A program made the position numbers and the translations under genes. The notes under the pieces are model-generated. The model saw nothing but the letters and a program-made list of their open reading frames with translations. It did no database searches and was not told the DNA's origin. A stretch of 64,000 nt of DNA from NCBI RefSeq assembly GCF_004217285.1, contig NZ_SHKS01000001.1, forward strand, positions 1,247,195 to 1,311,194, given 5' to 3'. Every line of letters begins with the position of its first letter. Positions within the stretch are counted from its first letter, which is position 1. This stretch comes from Streptomyces sp. BK239 (lineage in GTDB: Bacteria; Actinomycetota; Actinomycetes; Streptomycetales; Streptomycetaceae). This document shows, in pieces, positions 49,082-57,471 of this stretch.

Positions 49082-50634
49082 GGGTTGTTCGCTCCCGTCT
49101 CGGGGCGTCGCCTGAGGGACAGGCGGGACGGCAGGTCGGTCGAGTCGGCGCCGCGCGGCACGCCGAGGCGCGTGAGGACGGTGCTGCCCGCCACCGCGAC
49201 GGTCAGGTTCACCAGCAGGGCCGCGAGCCCGGCGTAGATCTCCAGCGGTCCGAAGCCCAGGCGCACGATGGGAGAGAACCCCTCGCGCACCACCAGGCAG
49301 GTGCCGCTCACCATGCCCGCTGCCCACCCGGCGAGCAGCGCCCGCGGGCGCAGCCGTCCCGTGAACAGCCCGATGGCGACCGCAGGGAAGACCTGGAGGA
49401 TCCACACCCCGCCCAGCAGCTGGAGGTTGACGGCGTCCTGGTCGCGCAGCCCGAGCACGAACGCCACCGCCCCCGCCTTCGCGGTCAGCGACACCGCCTT
49501 GGCGACGCGCACCTGCCGCTTGGGCGTGGCCGTCGGATGGACGTACTCGACGTAGACGTTGCGTACGAAGCTCGTGGCGGCGGCGATCGACATCACCGCC
49601 GCCGGGACCAGCGCGCCCACGGTGATCGCCGCGAACACCAGCCCGGCCGGCGGCCCGGGCAGCAGCCGGTCGACCAGCATCGGGACGGCCGACTCGGCGG
49701 CGCCCTCCGGAGCGCGCACCCCGGCGGCTAGCGCCGCGACGCCGAGGAGGCCGAAGAGGGCGAGCAGCCCGGTCCAGGCCGGCAGCGCCACCGTCACCTT
49801 GCGCAGGGTGCGCGGGCCGTCGGCGGCGAACGCCGCGGTGAGCACGTGCGGGTACATCAGCAGGGCCAGCGCGGAGCCGAGCGCGAGGGTGGCGTACGCC
49901 GGCTGCTGTCCGGGGGAGAGGATCAGGGGCGAGTGGGCGACGTCCGGGCCGCCCATCCGCCGCGCCGCCCCCTCGAACACCGCCCCCGGCCCGCCGAGCC
50001 GTCGCAGCACCAGCCAGCAGACCGCCGTCACCGACACGAAGACCGCGACCGCCTTCAGCGCCGAGATGAGCGTCGGCGCGCGCAGCCCGTGCCGGTAGGT
50101 GGCCACCGCGAGCCCCGCGAACAGGCCTACCATCAGCAGGTCCCCGGCCGGCCCGCGCGGGGAGACGCCGCCGGCCGTCAGCACCGCCCGGATCCCGAGC
50201 AGTTGCAGCGCCAGGTACGGCATCGTCGCGAGGATCCCGGTCAGCGCCACCGCAAGGGCCAGCGACGGCGACCCGTACCGGCCGCGCACGAAGTCGGCGG
50301 CGGTCACATAGCCGTGCCGGCGGGCCACGCTCCACAGCCGGCTCAGCAGGACGAAGGCGAGCGGGAAGACGATCACCGTGTACGGCACGGCGAAGAACGC
50401 GGGCGCGCCGTTGCCGTACGCCAGTCCCGGCACGGCCGTGAAGGTGTACGCCGTGAACATCGTTCCGCCGAGCAGCAGCCAGGTCCACACCGGGCCGAGG
50501 GAGCGGTCGGCCAGCGCCCAGCCCTCCAGGGAGGGCAGCCGGTCGTTCGGGCGCAGCCGGCGCGCGGTCACGGCGAGCAGCGACGCCCCGCCGATCACGG
50601 CGAGGAACGTCGCGGTCATGGCTCCGTCGGCCAT
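49078..50634 (-). CDS. Sodium:solute symporter (SSS family)
   Basis: 518 residues, about 13 membrane helices. Seen: WALADRSLGPVWTWLLLGGT, FTAYTFTAVPGLAYGNGAPA, VTAADFVRGRYGSPSLALAV, and the sodium-site helix VPAAVMSIAAATSFVRNVYVEY typical of the monocarboxylate/solute MctP-like branch. Probably takes up a small organic acid with Na+. A sigma-factor gene overlaps its 3' end, and it diverges from cstA; a nested inverted repeat (50694-50740) lies in the shared promoter region. Confidence 0.9.
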   Translation of the reverse strand: MADGAMTATFLAVIGGASLLAVTARRLRPNDRLPSLEGWALADRSLGPVWTWLLLGGTMFTAYTFTAVPGLAYGNGAPAFFAVPYTVIVFPLAFVLLSRLWSVARRHGYVTAADFVRGRYGSPSLALAVALTGILATMPYLALQLLGIRAVLTAGGVSPRGPAGDLLMVGLFAGLAVATYRHGLRAPTLISALKAVAVFVSVTAVCWLVLRRLGGPGAVFEGAARRMGGPDVAHSPLILSPGQQPAYATLALGSALALLMYPHVLTAAFAADGPRTLRKVTVALPAWTGLLALFGLLGVAALAAGVRAPEGAAESAVPMLVDRLLPGPPAGLVFAAITVGALVPAAVMSIAAATSFVRNVYVEYVHPTATPKRQVRVAKAVSLTAKAGAVAFVLGLRDQDAVNLQLLGGVWILQVFPAVAIGLFTGRLRPRALLAGWAAGMVSGTCLVVREGFSPIVRLGFGPLEIYAGLAALLVNLTVAVAGSTVLTRLGVPRGADSTDLPSRLSLRRRPETGANNP

Positions 50635-50693
50635 GGGTCACCGTCCTTGGTGTGCCTGTGCCCTTACGCGTTGGTTGCGCGAAAGGCCCGTTC

Positions 50694-50740
50694 GGTTGAC
50701 GGAGAGCCGCGGGAAAGATTCCGGACTTTCGCTGTCAACC
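50694..50740. promoter_or_regulatory. Nested inverted repeats between symporter and cstA
   Basis: Outer arms GGTTGAC (50694-50700) and GTCAACC (50734-50740), inner arms GAAAG and CTTTC around ATTCCGGA (50714-50731). It lies about 60-106 bp before the symporter start and 134-180 bp before cstA. Either a compound operator for both genes or an RNA hairpin. Confidence 0.5.
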
Positions 50741-50873
50741 GGTTCCGGAGGGCGGGCAACTCTTGCACAGACCGACGACGGGACGGGACCCCCACGGCCC
50801 ACGTCGTCGCCGCTCCGCCCGCTCGCCCGAGCGGCCGGACGCTTTCACCCCGCAGTAGGAGCGAGGAGCCGCC

Positions 50874-53030
50874 ATGCCTGCGTCCACCCTGCCCGAAACC
50901 GGCCGACCGGTGCCGGAAAAGTCGCGTATGTCACTGCGTGCGGTCCTGTCATGGACGGCCGTCGCCCTGCTCGGCGCCCTCGCCTGGGGTGTGGTCGCGC
51001 TGGCCCGGGGCGAGGAGATCTCCGCGGTCTGGCTGGTGACGGCCGCGCTCGGCTCGTACGCCATCGCCTACCGCTTCTACTCGCGGTTCATCGCCCGCCG
51101 GGTGCTGCGGCCGGACGATCGCCGTGCCACCCCCGCCGAGCGGTTGGAGGACGGCGTCGACTTCCACCCCACCGACCGCCGGGTCCTGCTCGGCCACCAC
51201 TTCGCCGCCATCGCCGGCGCCGGACCGCTGGTCGGCCCGGTCCTCGCGGCCCAGATGGGATACCTGCCCGGCACCCTGTGGATCGTCGCCGGCGTGATCT
51301 TCGCCGGGGCCGTGCAGGACATGGTCGTGCTGTTCCTGTCGATGCGCCGGGACGGCACGTCGCTCGGCCAGATGGCCCGGGACGAGATCGGCCGGGTGGG
51401 CGGCGCCGCGGCCCTGGTCGCCGTCTTCGCCATCATGATCATCCTGCTGGGGGTGCTCGCGCTGGTCGTCGTCAACGCGCTCGCTCACTCCCCGTGGGGC
51501 ACGTTCTCCGTAGCGATGACGATCCCCATTGCCCTCTTCATGGGCCTGTGGCTGCACCGCGTCCGCCCCGGCCGGGTCGTGGAGACCAGCTTCATCGGCG
51601 TCGCCCTGCTGCTCCTCGCGATCGTCGGCGGCGGCTGGGTGCAGAACTCCTCCCTGGCCGGGGCCTTCACCCTCAGTCCCACCACTCTCGTCCTGTGCCT
51701 GATCGGCTACGGCTTCGTCGCCTCCGTCCTGCCCGTGTGGATGCTGCTCGCGCCGCGCGACTACCTCTCCACGTTCATGAAGGTCGGCACCATCGCGCTG
51801 CTCGCGGTCGGTGTGGTCGTGGCCGCGCCCGTGCTCAGGGCGGACGCGGTGACCGACTTCGCCTCCTCGGGCGCCGGCCCGGTCTTCGCGGGCTCGCTGT
51901 TCCCGTTCCTCTTCATCACCGTCGCCTGTGGCGCGCTCTCCGGCTTCCACGCCCTGGTCGCCTCCGGGACCACCCCGAAGCTGATCCAGAAGGAGTCCCA
52001 GATCCGGATGATCGGCTACGGCGCCATGCTGATGGAGTCGTTCGTCGCGATCATGGCGCTGATCGCCGCGGCGACCCTGGAGCCGGGCCTCTACTACGCG
52101 ATGAACGCACCGGCGGGTCTGCTGGGCGGCACGGTCGAGTCCGCGTCCCACGCGGTGGCCGGCCTCGGCTTCACCATCACGCCCGACCAGCTCACCCAGG
52201 CCGCCGAGGCCGTCGAGGAGCAGACCCTGATCGCCCGCTCCGGAGGCGCCCCCACTCTGGCCGTCGGTATGTCGGAGATCTTCTCCGGCGTCTTCGGCGG
52301 CACCGCGATGAAGGCCTTCTGGTACCACTTCGCCATCATGTTCGAGGCGCTGTTCATCCTGACCACGGTGGACGCGGGCACCCGGGTCGGCCGCTTCATG
52401 CTCCAGGACATGCTCGGCAATGTGTGGAAGCCCGTCGGCCGGGTCAACTGGAAGCCGGGGATCTGGCTGTGCAGCGCCCTCGTCGTGGCCGCCTGGGGCT
52501 ACTTCCTCCACGCCGGCGCCACCGACCCGCTCGGCGGGATCAACCAGCTCTTCCCGCTGTTCGGCATCGCCAACCAGCTGCTGGCCGCCATCGCCCTGAC
52601 CGTCTGCACGACGGTCCTCGTCAAGTCCGGCCGACTGCGCTGGGCCTGGGTCACGGGCGTCCCGCTGGCCTGGGTCGTCGCGATCACCTTCACCGCCGGC
52701 TGGCAGAAGATCTTCTCCGACGACCCCAGGATCGGCTTCTTCGCCCAGCGCGCCAAGTACGCCGACGCCGTCGACGCGGGGCAGCTCCTGCCGCCGGCCA
52801 AGTCCCCCGACGACATGCACACGGTGATCACCAACTCCACGGTCGACGGCGTCCTGATCGCCCTCTTCCTGCTCCTGGTCGCGGTGGTCATCGTGAACGC
52901 GGCGGTGGTGTGCGTCCGTGCCGTACGCGCCCCGGGGGCCCTCCCGACGACGGAGGCCCCCTACGTCGAGTCCCGCATCGGCGTCCCGGCCCAGGCCCCG
53001 TCGAAGCCGCTGGCGCAGGCCCGCCGGTGA
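50874..53030 (+). CDS. cstA: Carbon starvation protein CstA (pyruvate/peptide transporter)
   Basis: 718 residues; ATG with GGAGC nearby. About 16-18 membrane helices. CstA hallmarks: YRFYSRFIARRVLRPDDRRA-type start, DGVDFHPTDRRVLLGHHFAA, IAGAGPLVGPVLAAQMGYLP, LWIVAGVIFAGAVQDMVVLF and FGIANQLLAAIAL. Known: CstA/BtsT proteins import pyruvate or peptides on carbon starvation. It overlaps the ybdD-like gene by GTGA, the usual pairing. Confidence 0.95.
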   Translation: MPASTLPETGRPVPEKSRMSLRAVLSWTAVALLGALAWGVVALARGEEISAVWLVTAALGSYAIAYRFYSRFIARRVLRPDDRRATPAERLEDGVDFHPTDRRVLLGHHFAAIAGAGPLVGPVLAAQMGYLPGTLWIVAGVIFAGAVQDMVVLFLSMRRDGTSLGQMARDEIGRVGGAAALVAVFAIMIILLGVLALVVVNALAHSPWGTFSVAMTIPIALFMGLWLHRVRPGRVVETSFIGVALLLLAIVGGGWVQNSSLAGAFTLSPTTLVLCLIGYGFVASVLPVWMLLAPRDYLSTFMKVGTIALLAVGVVVAAPVLRADAVTDFASSGAGPVFAGSLFPFLFITVACGALSGFHALVASGTTPKLIQKESQIRMIGYGAMLMESFVAIMALIAAATLEPGLYYAMNAPAGLLGGTVESASHAVAGLGFTITPDQLTQAAEAVEEQTLIARSGGAPTLAVGMSEIFSGVFGGTAMKAFWYHFAIMFEALFILTTVDAGTRVGRFMLQDMLGNVWKPVGRVNWKPGIWLCSALVVAAWGYFLHAGATDPLGGINQLFPLFGIANQLLAAIALTVCTTVLVKSGRLRWAWVTGVPLAWVVAITFTAGWQKIFSDDPRIGFFAQRAKYADAVDAGQLLPPAKSPDDMHTVITNSTVDGVLIALFLLLVAVVIVNAAVVCVRAVRAPGALPTTEAPYVESRIGVPAQAPSKPLAQARR

Positions 53031-53242
53031 GGACGGCGCTCCGGGCGCTCGCGGCGTCGGCGGTGCGCGTGCTGCGGGCGGTGCGCTGGTATCTGCGGGA
53101 GCTGACCGGCGAGGCGGAGTACGACCGTCACTGCGAACGGCGTCGCCGCGACCACCCGCACGCCCCCGTCCCCACCCGCCGTGAGTACCAGGCGCTGCGC
53201 ACGCGACACCGCGAGGACCACCCGCAGAGCCGCTGCTGCTGA
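53027..53242 (+). CDS. YbdD/YjiX family small protein
   Basis: 71 residues, GTGA overlap with cstA. RAVRWYLRELTGEAEYDRHC, then RRDHPHAPVPTRREYQALRT and an RCC C-terminus match the YbdD/YjiX family, which always accompanies cstA-type genes and seems to be needed for transport. The conserved YxxxC and C-terminal Cys pair are present. Confidence 0.9.
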   Translation: MRTALRALAASAVRVLRAVRWYLRELTGEAEYDRHCERRRRDHPHAPVPTRREYQALRTRHREDHPQSRCC

Positions 53243-53351
53243 CGCGCTGAGCCGCGCATTCGCCGAGCGGCTGCCGCTGACGTCGAAGCGCTCGGGCGCA
53301 GCCCCCGCAGGGCCCTCGCAGAGTCGCCGCCGCAGCAGCTCAGGAAGCGCC

Positions 53352-53391
53352 CGGACGGAACCGCCGGCTACACCGCCGCCGGTTCCGTCCG
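53352..53391. terminator. Hairpin overlapping the SURF1 gene end
   Basis: CGGACGGAACCG and CGGTTCCGTCCG (12-bp perfect stem, 16-nt loop) between convergent ybdD-like and SURF1 genes; the SURF1 stop codon at 53368-53370 lies in the loop. Confidence 0.65.
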
Positions 53392-54159
53392 CTCCGTCTG
53401 CTCCTGCGCGCTCTCCCGCCGGTCGCGCAGCTCGCGGCGGACCAGCACGACCCAGCCGACCGGCACCGCGGCGGAGAACAGCCACCACTGGATGGCGTAC
53501 GCGTAGTTCAGCGCGGCGTCCTCGTCACCGGGGCGGCCGATGAGCTGCGGGGTGTCACCCCGGGGCGCGGGCGAGGTCAGCGCGATGTAGCCGCCGAGCA
53601 CCGGCGCGCCGAGGCGGCGCGCCTCCTGCTCGCTGTTGATCAGCATGACCTGCCGGTCGGGGAGGCCCTTGAGGTCCTTGATGCCGCTCGCCTCGGTCGT
53701 CTCGTCGGGCATGAGCCGCCCGGTGACGGTGATCTGTCCGGCGGGCGGCGCGGGCACCCGGGGGAACGCGGTCTGCGTGGGGGCGTCGGCGGGGACCCAG
53801 CCCCGGTTGACCAGCAGCACCTTGCCGTCCGTCAGCACGAACGGGGTGAGTACGTGGAAGCCGACCGCCTCGTCGGCGTTGACGCGCCGCCGGACGACGA
53901 CTTCCCGCGAGGTGTCGAACCGGCCCGTGGCGCTGACGTTGCGGTACCGCTCGTCCCTGGTCACCACGTGCCCCGGTGACGTCATGCGCTCCACCGGGAC
54001 CGGCGCGGAGGAGAGCGCGTCCGAGACCAGCTGGTTGCGGGCGGTGCGCTCCTCGTAGCGGTGCATCTGCCAGATGCCCAGCCTGATCATCGTGGGGATG
54101 AGCAGCAGGGCGACCAGCGTGAGGATCACCCACTGCCGGGACAACAGGAAGCGGTACAC
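53368..54159 (-). CDS. SURF1 family cytochrome oxidase assembly protein
   Basis: 263 residues from GTG 54159. Two membrane helices frame an outer domain: N-terminal WVILTLVALLLIPTMIRLGI with WQMHRYEER, and C-terminal NYAYAIQWWLFSAAVPVGWV, the SURF1 C-terminal signature (NYAxQW). Central RNVSATGRFD, VLLVNRGWVPAD and ALTSPAPRGDTPQL fit. SURF1 aids heme a insertion into aa3 oxidase. No Shine-Dalgarno; TACGGT (54171-54166) lies 6 nt before the GTG, suggesting a leaderless mRNA. Confidence 0.9.
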   Translation of the reverse strand: MYRFLLSRQWVILTLVALLLIPTMIRLGIWQMHRYEERTARNQLVSDALSSAPVPVERMTSPGHVVTRDERYRNVSATGRFDTSREVVVRRRVNADEAVGFHVLTPFVLTDGKVLLVNRGWVPADAPTQTAFPRVPAPPAGQITVTGRLMPDETTEASGIKDLKGLPDRQVMLINSEQEARRLGAPVLGGYIALTSPAPRGDTPQLIGRPGDEDAALNYAYAIQWWLFSAAVPVGWVVLVRRELRDRRESAQEQTERTEPAAV

Positions 54160-54208
54160 CCCACGACCGTACAACTCGGCCCTGGGGCGCACGCGGGTGG
54201 GGGCGGTC

Positions 54209-54442
54209 TCAGACCCGGTCGACGATCCCCACCTTCCCCTCCGCGCGAGCGCAGTGGGCGCCGCAGTACCAGTGGCCCTCGACATCGACGCCCTGCCCGA
54301 TGATCTGCACACGACAGTGCTCGCAGATCGGTGCCATGCGGTGGATCGCGCAGGAGAAGCAGTCGAAGACGTGCACCGCGCCCTGCGCGTGCACCTCGAA
54401 GGTCATGCCGTAGTTGTTGCCGCAGACTTCACATGTCGCCAT
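54209..54442 (-). CDS. Small Cys-rich (zinc-ribbon-like) protein
   Basis: 77 residues from ATG 54442 (MATCEVCGNNYGM). Four Cys pairs: CEVC, CFSC, CEHC and CGAHC, with nearby His residues, the pattern of two small zinc knuckles or a LIM-like fold. No signal peptide or helix-turn-helix. Conserved-looking actinomycete protein, function unknown. No ribosome-binding site is visible before the ATG. Same strand as and 49 bp before SURF1. Confidence 0.78.
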   Translation of the reverse strand: MATCEVCGNNYGMTFEVHAQGAVHVFDCFSCAIHRMAPICEHCRVQIIGQGVDVEGHWYCGAHCARAEGKVGIVDRV

Positions 54443-54521
54443 GCGCCACAGGGTGAGCCGTCGGAGCGGCGCGGGCGAGTCGGCTCCAGGCGAGTCGCCC
54501 GTCAATCACCCGTCCGTACGG

Positions 54522-55529
54522 TCATCCCCGCGAGGCCGGCTCCACGTCGCCCAGCAACTGCCCGAACGCCGCCTCGTCGACCACCGGCGTGCCGTACTGC
54601 CGGGCCTTGACCACCTTCGAGGTGCCCGAGTCGGGATCGTTGGTGACCAGCAGACTGGTCAGCCGCGAGAGGGACGTGGCCACGTGCAGGCCCGCCTCGG
54701 TCGCGCGGTCCTCCAGCAGTTCGCGCTCGACGGAGGTGTCCCCGGAGAACGCGACCCGCATGCCCTGCTTGAGTCGTTCGCCCGGTTCGTACCGTCCGGG
54801 GTTGGGGTAGGGGCACGCGGGCCGCTTGCGGGACGGCCGCCAGCTGCCCGGCCGGTATCCGCCGGCCCCGTGGTCGCCGGGCCCGCTCGCCTGCCGGCCG
54901 ATGCGCGGCACGGGCCGGTCCTGCCACTCCGTCAGCGGACGGCACTCGTGCAGCGGCAGCCGCACCCCGCCCGCCGCCGCGGCCCGCAGACTCGGCCGGA
55001 ACGCCTCCGCGAGCACGCGCGCGTCGTCCAGCGCGTGGTGCGCCCGCTGCTGGACGACGCCGAAGTGGGCGGCCAGCGACTCCAGCTTGTGGTTGGGCAG
55101 CGGCAGCCTCAGCTCCTTGGACAGCGCGATGGTGCACAGCCGCTGACGCACCGGCGCCTCGCGCTCCGCGCGCGCGTACTCCCGCGCGATCATCTGCCAG
55201 TCGAAGACCGCGTTGTGCGCGACGAGCACCCGGCCCGCGAGCCGCTCGGCGAACTCCCCGGCCACGTCCCGGAACAGGGGCGCCCCTTCGAGCGCCTCGC
55301 TCGTCAGACCGTGTATCCACACCGGCCCCGGATCGCGCTCGGGGTTGACCAGCGTGTACCAGTGGTCCTCGACCTCGCCGCGCCCGTCCAGCCGGTAGAC
55401 GGCGGCGGAGACGATCCGGTCGTCGCGGGCCAGTCCGGTGGTCTCCACGTCGACGACCGCGTACCCCTGGGGATAGGCGGCCGGCCACTCCATGGGGGAG
55501 GGCGCTGTGGTCGTACGGTCTTCGAGCAT
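54522..55529 (-). CDS. DEDDh exonuclease with C-terminal BRCT domain
   Basis: 335 residues from ATG 55529. DnaQ-like 3'-5' exonuclease: YAVVDVETTGLARDDRIVSA (Asp and Glu of ExoI), LVAHNAVFDWQMIAREYA (ExoII) and QRAHHALDDARVLAEAF (ExoIII with His and Asp), about residues 22-190. A BRCT domain follows at the end (LKQGMRVAFSGDTSVERELL, LVTNDPDSGTSKVVKARQYG, VVDEAAFGQLL). Likely DNA repair or proofreading-type trimming. TATCCT lies 8 nt before the start (55543-55538) and there is no Shine-Dalgarno, so a leaderless mRNA is possible. Confidence 0.88.
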   Translation of the reverse strand: MLEDRTTTAPSPMEWPAAYPQGYAVVDVETTGLARDDRIVSAAVYRLDGRGEVEDHWYTLVNPERDPGPVWIHGLTSEALEGAPLFRDVAGEFAERLAGRVLVAHNAVFDWQMIAREYARAEREAPVRQRLCTIALSKELRLPLPNHKLESLAAHFGVVQQRAHHALDDARVLAEAFRPSLRAAAAGGVRLPLHECRPLTEWQDRPVPRIGRQASGPGDHGAGGYRPGSWRPSRKRPACPYPNPGRYEPGERLKQGMRVAFSGDTSVERELLEDRATEAGLHVATSLSRLTSLLVTNDPDSGTSKVVKARQYGTPVVDEAAFGQLLGDVEPASRG

Positions 55530-55606
55530 GGTCACTGAGGATACGGTCCCCCACCGACAGCCCCGGCACACCGCCCGCCGCACGGGCACATGTCAGCGGC
55601 GCCGAC

Positions 55607-55759
55607 GTGCAGTTGACCGGGCCACCGGCCCGCCGCACGCGGCCCCCCGACACACCCGTCGCGCTCGACCGGGCCGAACTGCCCCGCCTCCCCGGGCAGG
55701 AGACGTTGGCGGAGATCGCCAAGAAGCAAGCGCGTACCCCCCTTGATACTTGTGGGTAA
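55607..55759 (+). other. Possible small ORF or gene remnant
   Basis: 50 codons from GTG 55607 to TAA 55759. The second half (LDRAELPRLPGQETLAEIAK, KQARTPLDTCG) has protein-like composition and G/C-ending codons, unlike its first half. No clear ribosome-binding site. Either a short gene or the C-terminal remnant of a lost one. The rest of 55530-55801 holds the two leaderless promoters. Confidence 0.25.
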
Positions 55760-55801
55760 CAACGACTAGCCGCAGGCCACCGGCGGAAATACCGTGCCAC
55801 C

Positions 55802-56704
55802 ATGCCGAACCTGCCCGATGTCGTGCTGTGGTCGATACCCGCCTTCGTGCTGCTCTCCGTGGTCGAGATGATCAGCGTCCGCCTCCATCCCGACGAGGAC
55901 GCGGCCGGATACGAGGTGAAGGACGCGGCCACGAGCGTCGGGATGGGGCTCGGGAGCCTCGTCTTCGACTTCCTGTGGAAGATCCCCATCGTCGCCGTCT
56001 ACACGGCGGTGTACGAACTGACGCCGCTTCGCGTCCCCGTCCTGTGGTGGACGGTCCCCCTGATGCTGCTCGCGCAGGACTTCTTCTACTACTGGTCCCA
56101 CCGCGGCCACCACGTCATCCGCATCCTGTGGGCCTGTCACGTCGTCCACCACTCCAGCGAGAAGTTCAACCTCACCACCGCCCTGCGCCAGCCCTGGACC
56201 TCGCTGACCGTCTGGCCGTTCTACGTCCCGCTCGTCGCCGCCGGCGTCCACCCGGCCGCCCTCGCGTTCTGCTCCTCGGCGAACCTCGTCTACCAGTTCT
56301 GGATCCACACCGAGCGCATCGACAAGATGCCCCGGTGGTTCGAGTTCGTCTTCAACACGCCCTCGCACCACCGTGTCCACCACGCCTCCCAAGGCGGCTA
56401 CCTGGACCGCAACTTCGGCGGCATCCTCATCGTCTGGGATCGGCTCTTCGGGTCGTTCGTGCCGGAAGTGGAGCGGCCCGTCTACGGGTTGACGAAGAAC
56501 ATCCACACCTACAACCCCCTGAAGGTCGCCACCCACGAGTACGTCGCCATCGCCAAGGACCTGCGGGCGGCGCGCAGTTGGCGGGAGCGGGCCGGGCGGG
56601 TGTTCGGCGGCCCCGGCTGGCAGCCGGCGCCCGCGACGGCCCCGTCCCCGACGGCTGCCCGGGCGACGCCCGTCGAGCCGGCCGAGAAGAGTCCGGCCGC
56701 GTGA
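55802..56704 (+). CDS. Fatty-acid-hydroxylase-superfamily protein, alkylglycerol monooxygenase-like
   Basis: 300 residues. Four or five membrane helices and the eight-His di-iron motifs: YYWSHRGHH (HxxxH), HVVHHSSEKFN (HxxHH) and FNTPSHHRVHHASQGG (HxxHH), about residues 98-200. ALRQPWTSLT, YQFWIHTERID, NFGGILIVWDRLFGSF and VYGLT ... FGGPGW follow the order and wording of animal alkylglycerol monooxygenase (AGMO/TMEM195). The family also includes sterol desaturases, so substrate is inferred. TACCGT is 6 nt before the ATG, pointing to a leaderless mRNA. It overlaps the lysoplasmalogenase gene by GTGA. Confidence 0.85.
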   Translation: MPNLPDVVLWSIPAFVLLSVVEMISVRLHPDEDAAGYEVKDAATSVGMGLGSLVFDFLWKIPIVAVYTAVYELTPLRVPVLWWTVPLMLLAQDFFYYWSHRGHHVIRILWACHVVHHSSEKFNLTTALRQPWTSLTVWPFYVPLVAAGVHPAALAFCSSANLVYQFWIHTERIDKMPRWFEFVFNTPSHHRVHHASQGGYLDRNFGGILIVWDRLFGSFVPEVERPVYGLTKNIHTYNPLKVATHEYVAIAKDLRAARSWRERAGRVFGGPGWQPAPATAPSPTAARATPVEPAEKSPAA

Positions 56705-57399
56705 CCGGCCCCCGTGGCCCCCTCGCCTCCGGCCGTCTCCCCGGGATCCTCCTCGCCGCCTTCGCCCTCACCGCCGCCGTCGATCTCCTCAGCCTCGCGG
56801 CCGGGTTCACCCCCGGCCACCAGGCGGCCAAGCCCCTCCTCATGCCCCTGCTGGCCGCCTGGGCGGCGCTCCGCGGCGCGCCCCGGCTCCTCCTGGCGGC
56901 CCTCCTCTGCGGCTGGGGCGGTGACGTCCTGCTGCTCTCCGGCGCCGAACCGGCCTTCCTCGCCGGCATGGCCTCCTTCGCCGCCGGCCACGTCTGCTAC
57001 CTGGCCCTCTTCCACCGGCACGCGCCCGGCCCGCCCCGCGCGCGTGCAGCGCTCCTGGCCCCCTGCTACGCCGTCACTCTCGTCGTCGCCGTCGCCCTGC
57101 TGTGGCCCGACCTCCCGGCGGACCTCCGCGTCCCCGTCGCCGGCTACAGCACGCTCCTCACAGTGACGGCCTTCACCGCGGCGGCCCGGCTCGGGCTCGT
57201 CGCCGGGCTCGGCGGCGCGCTGTTCCTGCTGTCCGACAGCTTCATCGCGACCGGTGTCGCCGACTGGCCCCAACTCCCGCGCCCCGACCTCTGGATCATG
57301 CTCACGTACATCGCGGCCCAGTCGCTGCTGACCCACGGCGCCCTCGGCACACGGCCCGCGCCCACCCGGCCGCGACGGACGCCACGCGTCCCCGCGTGA
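56701..57399 (+). CDS. YhhN-family lysoplasmalogenase
   Basis: 232 residues from GTG 56701, which overlaps the previous stop. About eight membrane helices (GILLAAFALTAAVDLLSLAA, KPLLMPLLAAWAAL, LLAALLCGWGGDVLLL). GDxxLL, FAAGHVCYLALFHR and LFLLSDSFIA with the conserved Asp residues match YhhN/TMEM86, which hydrolyses the vinyl-ether bond of lysoplasmalogens. Coupled to an alkylglycerol-monooxygenase-like gene, suggesting a shared role in ether-lipid breakdown. A strong terminator follows. Confidence 0.87.
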   Translation: MTGPRGPLASGRLPGILLAAFALTAAVDLLSLAAGFTPGHQAAKPLLMPLLAAWAALRGAPRLLLAALLCGWGGDVLLLSGAEPAFLAGMASFAAGHVCYLALFHRHAPGPPRARAALLAPCYAVTLVVAVALLWPDLPADLRVPVAGYSTLLTVTAFTAAARLGLVAGLGGALFLLSDSFIATGVADWPQLPRPDLWIMLTYIAAQSLLTHGALGTRPAPTRPRRTPRVPA

Positions 57400-57413
57400 G
57401 TCCGGTCAAGGCT

Positions 57414-57443
57414 GAGGGCCGGGCGGCGAACCGCCCGGCCCTC
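57414..57443. terminator. 13-bp perfect bidirectional terminator hairpin
   Basis: GAGGGCCGGGCGG, CGAA loop, CCGCCCGGCCCTC between convergent lysoplasmalogenase and protease genes. Confidence 0.8.
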
Positions 57444-57471
57444 GACTTCTCCTACGAGCAGTCCGCTTCGG

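Noticed and set aside
50949..52820. Minus-strand frame rich in Gly, Asp, Glu and His opposite cstA
   Set aside because: Composition results from antisense reading of a membrane protein gene; no start site or homology.
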